In this document: positions 1 to 7,599 of the stretch, one piece after another
How positions within the stretch are numbered: the stretch's first letter is position 1
Layout: each line of letters begins with the position of its first letter
Assembly (NCBI RefSeq): GCF_018736065.1
Contig: NZ_CP076130.1
Coordinates: 72,001 to 136,000, forward strand
Direction: 5' to 3'
Source of the DNA: Flammeovirga kamogawensis
GTDB lineage: Bacteria; Bacteroidota; Bacteroidia; Cytophagales; Flammeovirgaceae
DNA: 64,000 bases
Position numbers and translations under genes: made by a program
Notes under the pieces: generated by a model
What the model saw: the letters and a program-made list of their open reading frames with translations, nothing else
What the model was told of the DNA's origin: nothing
Database searches by the model: none

Positions 1-1329
1 GAGGAGGAGCAAAAAGATGTTCTTTATGCTGATAATTATTTTGGTCTAATTGATCAACCAGTACTCTATGCTCAGCCAGATACTACTTCTTTTGTTGTTA
101 ATGGACAGAAATTTATTGTTGCAGTTCATAATGAAGATACAACACAAGTTGCTACGGCTGTTGCAAAAACATTGAAAAATGTAATGACAGACATTGATGA
201 TTATTCTGGTCTAACATCAAAAGAGGATTATTACTTCTTAATGTACAGAATAAATCCAGATCGAATGAAAGGGTTATTTAAGTATTTTGGAACAGGAATG
301 GCATTAGAACACCATAATTCATCTGTATATTTTGATACAAATTATGTAAGCGATAGTACTTATGTAGGATATACTCACATTGCAGCACATGAATACTATC
401 ATACAATTACTCCATTGAGTTTACATAGTGAAGAAATTCATGATTTTCACTACAGAAACCCAAAGATGTCTCAGCATACTTGGATGTATGAGGGCTTTAC
501 AGACTACTTCGCAAACAGGAGTGAAACACAAACTTTTGACGATCAGAATTATTTTGTAAATCAATTTGCATTTAGTATTGAAACATCAAAAAAGAGAAAT
601 AAGCAAAGTATGACAGAAAGTAGTCGTGATATTATTAGAGATAAAAATGCATTAAGCTTTATTTCTAAGGTGATGGATCTAATGGCTTTTTATGAGAAAG
701 GAGCTTTAATTGCTTTTTGTTTAGACCTAGAAATTATGGAGAGATCTAATGGTGAGAGAAGATTAATAGATGCAGTGTTAGAAATGAAAGAAGAGTATAA
801 AGGGAAGTATTTTGAAGATGATAAACTTAGGGAAATTATGACGAAATATACCTACCCTGAATTTGGTGAGTTTTATGATAAATATATACAAGGGACAGCT
901 ACTCCCGATATGGATGCTTATTGTGATAAACTAGGATGGGAGTATATAAAAAAAGGAAAAAAACAGCCAACTTATGGTACTATCATAACAAAAAAGAATA
1001 AAAATGAAGAATATAAAATTTCATACACCAAAAAAAATACATTAGGGTTAAAAAAAGGGGATATAGTACTCTCAATAAATGGTGGTGATCCTAAAGTGTT
1101 TTATGAAAATAGACGTGAATATTATAAAAAGAAGATATCTCCTAGTTTAGATGAAATACTAACAATAGAGGTAAAAAGAGGAGAGAAGTTGATTACATTA
1201 TCTGGTTCTCCAAAAATGAAAAAAACAGAGTTTCCAAAAATAAAAATTTATGAAGAAGTGACTCCTGAACAACAAAAAACAAGAGAATATTTCTTTCATG
1301 AAAAAGAGATAGTTGATGTAAAATTATAG
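1..1329 (+). CDS. M61-family metallopeptidase with C-terminal PDZ-like domain (5' end missing)
   Basis: The reading frame is open from base 1, so the start lies outside the window; no signal peptide can be judged. The zinc motif HEYYH is followed by WMYEGFTDYFANR, which supplies the downstream glutamate expected in M61 (glycyl aminopeptidase-like) gluzincins. The C-terminal part (about 930-1210), with LGLKKGDIVLSINGG, has the look of a PDZ domain, as in other bacterial M61 proteins. The likely role is extracytoplasmic peptide cleavage. It ends just before a strong terminator and has no evident link to the polysaccharide genes. Confidence 0.8.
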   Translation, partial: EEEQKDVLYADNYFGLIDQPVLYAQPDTTSFVVNGQKFIVAVHNEDTTQVATAVAKTLKNVMTDIDDYSGLTSKEDYYFLMYRINPDRMKGLFKYFGTGMALEHHNSSVYFDTNYVSDSTYVGYTHIAAHEYYHTITPLSLHSEEIHDFHYRNPKMSQHTWMYEGFTDYFANRSETQTFDDQNYFVNQFAFSIETSKKRNKQSMTESSRDIIRDKNALSFISKVMDLMAFYEKGALIAFCLDLEIMERSNGERRLIDAVLEMKEEYKGKYFEDDKLREIMTKYTYPEFGEFYDKYIQGTATPDMDAYCDKLGWEYIKKGKKQPTYGTIITKKNKNEEYKISYTKKNTLGLKKGDIVLSINGGDPKVFYENRREYYKKKISPSLDEILTIEVKRGEKLITLSGSPKMKKTEFPKIKIYEEVTPEQQKTREYFFHEKEIVDVKL

Positions 1330-1336
1330 CAAAGTA

Positions 1337-1370
1337 AAGCCCAAGTAAAAATTATAACTTGGGCTTTTTT
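1337..1370 (+). terminator. Rho-independent terminator after the M61 gene
   Basis: A perfect 10-bp stem (AAGCCCAAGT / ACTTGGGCTT) with a 10-base loop runs into a T tract, eight bases after the stop codon. Confidence 0.9.
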
Positions 1371-1577
1371 AAAACTATTTTATTGATAATTTATGTAAAA
1401 AGGACCACCTAATCCCTAATTCTAGTAAAGTGGAAATGTTTATTTTCTATTAAGAACAGCTCCCTCACTTACACTTTTAGCTTTTTTATAATTTAAATAA
1501 ATTATAAGTGATTTCTACAGCTATTCTAAATACAATAACTTACTTACAGATACATCGATTGTATATACAAACACATC

Positions 1578-1603
1578 TTTACACCGCTTATCATGTACTT
1601 TTG
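1578..1603 (+). promoter_or_regulatory. Candidate Bacteroidota promoter of the first sulfatase
   Basis: TACTTTTG (1596-1603) matches the Bacteroidota -7 pattern TAnnTTTG and lies 18 bases after the start of TTTACACC (1578-1585). TTTTACACC also occurs upstream of the GH2 gene (13829-13837), and TTTTTACACA precedes TATATTTG upstream of the hybrid regulator (44131-44156). CTTACAGATAC (1543-1553) further upstream is the reverse complement of GTATCTGTAAG at 54032-54042. Confidence 0.35.
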
Positions 1604-1616
1604 AGTATTAATTGAG

Positions 1617-3026
1617 ATGAATATGATGATGAAGCACTATTTAACTATTACATTATTTTTTGGCTTATTATTCTCGCTTACATTAAAAGCACAAGACAAG
1701 CCCAATATAGTTTTGCTATTTGTAGATGATTATGGATGGTCGGATCTAAACTATAGAAACAAGACCTTTACAACTCCAAACATTGATCAGCTAAAGAAGG
1801 AAAGTTTAGAATTTACAAGGGCTTATATTCCTACGCCTACATGTAGTCCGAGTAGGGCATCTATTCTAACTGGAAAAGAAGCGGCAAGACTACAAATGCC
1901 TAGACATATTAAAGATGAATTTCCTGATGGTTCTAATACAAAAGAGTTTGGAATTTGGTCTAAAGATCCAGCTAAAAGAGGTTCACGAAATTGGTTGCCT
2001 TTAGAAGAGGTTACGTATGCAGAAAAGCTAAAAGAATTTGGCTATTACAATGCGTTTATGGGAAAATGGCATTTAGGTCATCAACCTTACCATCCAATTC
2101 ATCAAGGGTTTGATGAACAAACAGGCACAAGTAACTTTGGGCACCCAAAAAGTTATTACGCACCGTTTTTTAAAAATGGTCCTGCTTTAGAAGAATATAA
2201 CAATGATAAAGACGCTTACTTAACGGATGTACTTACAGATAAGGCTGTCAATTTTATTAAGGAATACGATAAAGAAAAACCATTCATGTTGTCACTTTGG
2301 TACTATACAGTGCATGGACCTCATATTGGTAGAAAAGATCTTATTCAAAAATATATAGACCAAGGTATGCAACCAGCGTATGCTAAATACCATGCAATGG
2401 TAGAAACAATGGATGCTTCTGTTGGTGCAGTAAGAGCGGCATTAAAAGAAAAAGGAATTGATGACAATACGGTTATTATTTTCACATCTGACCAAGGTGG
2501 CTTCTTCGAGAATTTACCATTAGCAGGAGGAAAGAGAAATAATACTTTAGGAGAAGGAGGAGCACGCGTTCCAATGCTTATAAATTACCCTGGGGTTACA
2601 AAAGCAAATACAGAATGTACAACGCCAATCCAAACAATAGATGTTTTCCCTACTTTAATGGAAATAGCATCAAATGAAAAATATAAAGATGGTGCTATTA
2701 ATGGGGTGAGTTTAATGCCATTAATTCAAGAGAAAAAGATTAAAAGTAGAAACTTATATTTCTTCAGAAGTTACGAAGATCAATATGCTGCAGTAATGAA
2801 TGGTGATTGGAAATTAGTAAAATATTTTAGCGGTAAATATCAATTATTTAATGTAGTTGAAGATATATCAGAGCAGAAAGATTTGATTGATATTGAAGTG
2901 AAACGTGCTACTAAAATGCAAAAGGATTTAGCAGCTTGGGAAAAAGAAGTGTATGCAGGATGGAAAGAAGTAACAGAGGCAAATTCTGTGTTTTTTCAAA
3001 TTCCTCCTAAAAGAAAATCAAAATAG
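1617..3026 (+). CDS. Secreted type I (formylglycine) sulfatase
   Basis: A 469-residue S1-family sulfatase. A signal peptide (about residues 1-25, ending LTLKAQ) directs export. The N-terminal VDDYG supplies metal-binding aspartates, and C76 in CSPSR is the cysteine converted to formylglycine. GKWHLG and TSDQGG are further active-site blocks. It probably hydrolyses sulfate esters on algal galactan oligosaccharides, but the subfamily cannot be fixed by eye. Several in-frame ATGs (1617, 1623, 1626, 1629) could start it, and all leave a signal peptide. It stands alone between two terminators, about 12 kb from the next carbohydrate gene, but shares upstream sequence motifs with later ones, which suggests co-regulation. 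Confidence 0.9.
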   Translation: MNMMMKHYLTITLFFGLLFSLTLKAQDKPNIVLLFVDDYGWSDLNYRNKTFTTPNIDQLKKESLEFTRAYIPTPTCSPSRASILTGKEAARLQMPRHIKDEFPDGSNTKEFGIWSKDPAKRGSRNWLPLEEVTYAEKLKEFGYYNAFMGKWHLGHQPYHPIHQGFDEQTGTSNFGHPKSYYAPFFKNGPALEEYNNDKDAYLTDVLTDKAVNFIKEYDKEKPFMLSLWYYTVHGPHIGRKDLIQKYIDQGMQPAYAKYHAMVETMDASVGAVRAALKEKGIDDNTVIIFTSDQGGFFENLPLAGGKRNNTLGEGGARVPMLINYPGVTKANTECTTPIQTIDVFPTLMEIASNEKYKDGAINGVSLMPLIQEKKIKSRNLYFFRSYEDQYAAVMNGDWKLVKYFSGKYQLFNVVEDISEQKDLIDIEVKRATKMQKDLAAWEKEVYAGWKEVTEANSVFFQIPPKRKSK

Positions 3027-3062
3027 TAAAAACCGATTTTAGTAAATACAAGTATAGCTTAG

Positions 3063-3095
3063 AAAACCTTCCTGATTTTTATTGGGGAGGTTTTT
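3063..3095 (+). terminator. Terminator after the first sulfatase
   Basis: The stem AAAACCTTCC / GGGAGGTTTT (one wobble pair) is followed by T residues, about 35 bases after the stop codon. Confidence 0.8.
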
Positions 3096-3147
3096 ATATT
3101 TTTAAACAATGATATTGCGGTTCATCTAATATTCTCATTCACTTAAA

Positions 3148-3425
3148 TTAATTACATGAATTTTCTTTGTGAGAAATTCCCATGGTGAGTTCATTCTTAA
3201 AAGAAACTTTATCGTCTTTAAAATCTTGTATTTTACCTACATAAGTCTCAATATTTTCTAGTTTACCGTGTTTGTCATATTGAGTTCTCATAAACTGCAT
3301 AATATCTTTTTTGAAATTAAGAATAACTATTTCTGATCATTGATTAGTTCTGTAACATTTTCATCATGATTAAATGGTAATAACATACTAAACATGATAA
3401 TGTGTACTATAATGGTTATTTCCAT
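3148..3425 (-). pseudogene. Broken small gene at the end of RiPP cluster 1
   Basis: Two short minus-strand reading frames abut. One (3425-3327) begins MEITIIVHIIMFS and ends in TAG. The other (from 3300 to 3148) begins MQFMRTQYDKHGK and ends at HKENSCN. The second frame stays open upstream to EIVILNF, so joining them by one frameshift gives a continuous hydrophobic-start protein of roughly 90 residues. The first ATG lies only 11 bases past the ABC transporter stop, so it was probably the last gene of that operon. I do not recognise the product. Two separate small genes are the alternative. Confidence 0.4.
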
Positions 3426-3435
3426 TGTATTGTTT

Positions 3436-5655
3436 TTAGCGACCAAGCTCCAGTTGGTTTTTGATTAAATTAAAATATTTACCTTGAGTATTTACTAGGC
3501 TATTATGATTGCCTGTTTCAACTATTTCTCCATTATCAATAACTAAAATTTTATCAGCATTTTTTACAGTGGATAATCTATGTGCAACAATAATTACTGT
3601 TTTATTTACAAAAAAATGCTGTAGATTATCATGAATCTTTTTCTCATTTGCAGCATCTAATGCTGATGTTGCCTCATCTAAAAATAAAATTTCTGGATTT
3701 TTATAAATAGCTCTTGCTAATAATAATCGTTGTTTTTGTCCTCCACTTAATTGAATTCCTGTATTTCCAATTTTAGTATTATATCCCATTGGTAATGCTG
3801 AAATAAAATCATCTATGCAAGCCATCTTAACAGCAAAATCAAGTTGTTTTTTATTTTCTTTTTTTTCTGAAAAAATTATATTTTCCTTTATAGTTCCACT
3901 AAAAACATGCCCATCTTGGAGAACTATCCCAGTATGTTTTCGCCAAGAATCTGCATTGTATTCATTTAAGGGTTGTTTGTTAATTTCAATCCTTCCATCA
4001 TTAGGAACATAGTAAGCTAATAATAGTTTTAATAAAGTTGTTTTTCCACATCCTGAAGCTCCAACAATAGCTGTTATATTGTTTTTTTTAATTATTATAT
4101 TTATATTTTTTAAAACAAAAGGATTGAAATTTCCAGGATATTTAAAATTTAAATTAGTTAATACTATATCTTCAATTTCATGCTTTGAAATGTCTTTTTT
4201 ACTATCATTATCTTCTTCTTCTGTTCTATAAACTTCATCAATGCGTTTATTGGCAATATCTGTATCTTGTGTATCTCTGATAAAATTTACTATATTTTTT
4301 ACAGGTCTTGATAATTGTCCTAAAATATATGAAATACTTAATAATGTACCCAATGTCATATTTTGATTTATTATAAGAAAAGCACAGACTCCAATAACAA
4401 TCATTTCAGCAAGTTTTGAAATAAAGTCTACACCAATTAGTTGATTTATGTTAAGAATTAGAGACCTTAATTCTATACTATTTAAACTATCTTGAATTTT
4501 TACTATACTCTTGATAATAAACTTTTGAGCACTGTTAACCTTTATTTCAGGCATATGCATGACAAATTCATATAATTTATTTTTATAATGAGCTTGCTTT
4601 AAAAAAAGTGCATATTCTAAGATTTTTCTTTTCTCTAAAAAAAAAGTGACCCAAAAAACTATAGCAATTGATAAGATAAAATAAATACAAAAAATATATA
4701 GATTAAAATATAATAAAATTGAACCGAAGATTACAATATTCATTACAGTAAAAATAAAATCTATTCCTTTCCAAGTTAGATAGGATTGTATTTTATTTTG
4801 ATCTTCTAAACGTTGTAATGTTTCTGTATTTAGCCTTGTATCAAAATAATTTATTGGTAATTTCATTAATTTATAAAGCAATTTTTTCTTTAAAAGAATG
4901 CTTAAATTAAAATTTACCTTTGATAAAATATATTGACTATAAACATCTGAAATGAATCCAGATATAAATAAAATAAATTGACCGAGTAAAAGATAGAAAA
5001 CTATATTCATATCCTTAGAAATAATACCCTTATCTATAATATACTGGAAGATAAATGGAATACACCAATTTGTAGATAATGCTATTAATGTGAAAAATAA
5101 TACAAGTAAATATTTTTTCTTTTTTCTTTTTACATATGCAATAGCATCTTTGAAAAATAATGAATTGAAAAGAGAATAACTTTTCAATTCATTGGAATTT
5201 ACTTTTTTCTTTTCAAATTCTTCATTAGGTTCAAAATAGATTCCTATTCCTTTTTCATTATCACCTTTCCATTCTTGAATAAAACTTTCTTGATCTAGTT
5301 TTATTTTCCCATATGCTGGATCAGCTAGAAAGTAAGTTGTCTTCTTACCCTTCAATTTAATTTTTTCAAGAACAACAAAATGATCTTGTTTCCAAAATAA
5401 GATAATGGGTTCTTCAAAGTCTTTAAGGTCATCAACAGTTAATTTCAGAGGTAATGAATTTAATCCTATTTTTTTAGATACTTTTAGAATGTCTTGTAAT
5501 GAAACTCCTATTCTAGAGAATTCAAAAAAATGTTTGATATAAACAAGATCACAATTATTTCCATAAAAATTCACTATCATTGCTAAGCACGCAGCAGCAC
5601 AATCAGTACTTTGTAATTGATGGAAAAATTTTAAATTTCGACTATTAGTTACCAT
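3436..5655 (-). CDS. C39-peptidase-containing ABC transporter (peptide processing and export), RiPP cluster 1
   Basis: A 739-residue bifunctional exporter. The N-terminal C39 peptidase has the catalytic triad C19 (STDCAAACLAMI), H92 (QDHFVVL) and D112 (LADPAYG). This family cuts leader peptides after double glycine. A membrane domain (about 180-460, several hydrophobic helices) is followed by an ATPase domain with Walker A GASGCGKTT, signature LSGGQKQR and Walker B ILFLDEATSALD. Its start overlaps the end of the radical SAM gene by 11 bases, so the two are translationally coupled. The substrate is inferred to be the 63-residue precursor upstream. No HlyD-type membrane-fusion protein accompanies it in the window. 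Confidence 0.93.
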   Translation of the reverse strand: MVTNSRNLKFFHQLQSTDCAAACLAMIVNFYGNNCDLVYIKHFFEFSRIGVSLQDILKVSKKIGLNSLPLKLTVDDLKDFEEPIILFWKQDHFVVLEKIKLKGKKTTYFLADPAYGKIKLDQESFIQEWKGDNEKGIGIYFEPNEEFEKKKVNSNELKSYSLFNSLFFKDAIAYVKRKKKKYLLVLFFTLIALSTNWCIPFIFQYIIDKGIISKDMNIVFYLLLGQFILFISGFISDVYSQYILSKVNFNLSILLKKKLLYKLMKLPINYFDTRLNTETLQRLEDQNKIQSYLTWKGIDFIFTVMNIVIFGSILLYFNLYIFCIYFILSIAIVFWVTFFLEKRKILEYALFLKQAHYKNKLYEFVMHMPEIKVNSAQKFIIKSIVKIQDSLNSIELRSLILNINQLIGVDFISKLAEMIVIGVCAFLIINQNMTLGTLLSISYILGQLSRPVKNIVNFIRDTQDTDIANKRIDEVYRTEEEDNDSKKDISKHEIEDIVLTNLNFKYPGNFNPFVLKNINIIIKKNNITAIVGASGCGKTTLLKLLLAYYVPNDGRIEINKQPLNEYNADSWRKHTGIVLQDGHVFSGTIKENIIFSEKKENKKQLDFAVKMACIDDFISALPMGYNTKIGNTGIQLSGGQKQRLLLARAIYKNPEILFLDEATSALDAANEKKIHDNLQHFFVNKTVIIVAHRLSTVKNADKILVIDNGEIVETGNHNSLVNTQGKYFNLIKNQLELGR

Positions 5656-6955
5656 CTAATATTTCATTTATTTTATTGTATATTATTTTGTTTTTTTCTT
5701 CAATATCACCGAAATAGACACAATACTCTTCACCACTTTCAATATGCTCTATTGCATGTTGAGAACAGCCACCATTACAAAGTGGTAGTATTTTACATTC
5801 TAGACAGGGTTTATTTTTAAATTTTGCATTCATTCTCCTTTCAAGTGAATTATTTTCCCAAATTAATATTCCATCTTTACTTAAATAACCTTCTCTATTT
5901 TGTGTAACAAAGTCTCTGGCAGTACACTTAAAAAGATCACCATTATAATTAATTGTCGCACTATTTATTTTGTCAGCATAGCAAGAGTTCTTTACATTAT
6001 CAACGGAATATGACGATAATGCCTTAAACCCATTTTGATGTATAATAGACATGTTTTTATCAACTGTTTTAGAGATATTATCGTTTTGGTCATCTTGCCA
6101 CACTCTATGAAAATCGAAAAGTAATCTTTTTCTCTTAAAATTTGGTAGAGATGAAAAGTCTTCTATTATCTTAAAACAATTATTTATATTATCTGCTGTA
6201 TAATTTATTCTAGCTCTTACTGAAAAATTATCATGTTCGAGAAGATTATGGATATTAGAAATTATTTCATTATAACTTCCTTTTGTTTTTGAGACATATC
6301 TTACTTTATTATGTTCTTCTCCATAACCATCAAGAGTTATCTGTAATGATATAAATAAACCTTTTTGAATAAAATATTTAATAAATTTTCTATTTATTAA
6401 ATAACCATTAGTTGTAAACGATATGTTTTGTGATTTCTTATATTCAATACACTTTTCAACTAAATAATCAATAAGTGGAATAACACTCTGATAAAAATAT
6501 AAGAGAGGTTCACCACCAAAAAAAGATAGCGTAATGTGTTTTAATTTTTCCTTTTTTAATAAATTATCAATTAATTTTTTAATAGAATCAATAATATTAA
6601 AACCTAATTTTGAATCATTTATGTGAGACTCATAACAATACCAACATTTAAAATTACAATTCATTGTTGGATTTATAGTTAAAACAAAGTTTTCTTCTGT
6701 ATTATCTATTTTATATGATAGGTCTTTTACTTTTTGAAGTTCATCTAATTCATCCTCTATTATAAATTCTTCTTCGATTAAATAATTATAAAACGATGGG
6801 TGAAAGTCTTTTAACTTCGTAATCCCTTCATTTTGAGCTGAAATTAATAATTCTTTCAAGTCATGTTCAAGAAATAAAACTTTATTTGTGAAAGAATTAT
6901 ATAACGAGTATTTATCTTCAAAAGGTAAAATTGAATTGTAGGTGCTAATTTTCAT
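5645..6955 (-). CDS. Radical SAM/SPASM peptide maturase
   Basis: A 436-residue enzyme. The radical SAM cluster motif CNFKCWYC (C100, C104, C107) binds the 4Fe-4S cluster that cleaves S-adenosylmethionine, and SFFGGEPLL is the usual following glycine-rich block. The C-terminal SPASM domain is complete by pattern: C-x13-G-x4-C ending DLFKC, then C-x2-C-x5-C-x3-C (CLECKILPLCNGGC) and a last C in EEYCVYF, for auxiliary iron-sulfur clusters. Such maturases install thioether or C-C crosslinks in ribosomal peptides. The N-terminal about 80 residues may hold a peptide-recognition (RRE-like) fold, but I cannot confirm it. It sits between the precursor and the exporter in one transcription direction. 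Confidence 0.93.
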   Translation of the reverse strand: MKISTYNSILPFEDKYSLYNSFTNKVLFLEHDLKELLISAQNEGITKLKDFHPSFYNYLIEEEFIIEDELDELQKVKDLSYKIDNTEENFVLTINPTMNCNFKCWYCYESHINDSKLGFNIIDSIKKLIDNLLKKEKLKHITLSFFGGEPLLYFYQSVIPLIDYLVEKCIEYKKSQNISFTTNGYLINRKFIKYFIQKGLFISLQITLDGYGEEHNKVRYVSKTKGSYNEIISNIHNLLEHDNFSVRARINYTADNINNCFKIIEDFSSLPNFKRKRLLFDFHRVWQDDQNDNISKTVDKNMSIIHQNGFKALSSYSVDNVKNSCYADKINSATINYNGDLFKCTARDFVTQNREGYLSKDGILIWENNSLERRMNAKFKNKPCLECKILPLCNGGCSQHAIEHIESGEEYCVYFGDIEEKNKIIYNKINEILDGN

Positions 6956-7272
6956 AGTTTGTATAGGATTTATTAATTATAGTAACCATTTAGAAAAAAA
7001 TGAAACTAAATAGTTACTTTTCAGTCAAATGGTATTGTAATACACTAACCCCACATTTGTAAATGTTTCATCTCCGGGGTCACTTTTGTTTGAAAAGCAA
7101 TAATAAAACCATCTTGCAACATACCATTATCTTCCGTTGACGGTTTATATTAATGCATAGAAATTGCTTTTTTTATTTTTCTTCTACCTCATCATTAGAA
7201 TTAGTTTTTATTATTGTGGTTAGGGAGTGACAAATATTATCTGTCACTTCCCAATATGTTTAAAGATTATTT
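6956..7272 (-). other. Gap between precursor and maturase genes
   Basis: No convincing gene is present. On the minus strand a 25-codon frame (MLQDGFIIAF start, ending in QMWG) lies within about 7045-7125; it looks like a decayed fragment and is not called. The main structure is the hairpin at 7223-7252. Confidence 0.5.
7223..7252 (-). promoter_or_regulatory. Hairpin directly after the RiPP precursor gene (attenuator or stabiliser)
   Basis: GGGAGTGACA (7223-7232) pairs with TGTCACTTCCC (7242-7252) through ten base pairs with one bulged base and a nine-base loop. It lies 20 bases past the precursor stop and before the maturase gene. There is no strong T tract, so partial termination or 3'-end protection is more likely than full termination. 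This would raise precursor mRNA above maturase mRNA. Confidence 0.6.
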
Positions 7273-7464
7273 TTAACTACCACAACCTTTAGTACAGTTA
7301 CCTCCCTGACAATTATTTGTCGAGGGACAATTTCCATTTACGTCAATATCTGGTATTTCTTTATCAGTGTTACCACCATAGACAATTGAATATCCACCAC
7401 TTAGGATATCCTTTTCATGAATTAGCATACTAATTTTCGAAAAGGATTTAATCTTCTTTCTCAT
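7273..7464 (-). CDS. RiPP precursor peptide, double-glycine leader, Cys-rich core
   Basis: A 63-residue peptide. The leader (1-24) is basic at its start and ends in LSGG, a typical C39 cleavage site; a second GG occurs at residues 30-31. The C-terminal core carries four cysteines, C46, C52, C57 and C61, with spacings of 5, 4 and 3 residues. It is directly upstream of the radical SAM/SPASM gene and C39 exporter. It resembles the 'GG-Bacteroidales' rSAM-modified precursor type (TIGR04149-like), from memory. The cysteines are likely thioether or disulfide positions. The activity of the product (antimicrobial, signal or metal binding) cannot be read from sequence. Confidence 0.85.
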   Translation of the reverse strand: MRKKIKSFSKISMLIHEKDILSGGYSIVYGGNTDKEIPDIDVNGNCPSTNNCQGGNCTKGCGS

Positions 7465-7599
7465 CTTCCTTATTTAGTATTTTGATTGAAAAATAGATAA
7501 TAGTTTTTAGTCATTAATCCTACTTCGGACTAACTTGCAAGTTTATTTTTTATTTAAGTAAGCATTAAGCTTAGTAATTATCTTTCGATATATAAGGAC

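Noticed and set aside
7045-7125. Small minus-strand frame of 25 codons between precursor and maturase
   Set aside because: No leader, cysteine or GG motif and no start-site support; probably a decayed fragment.
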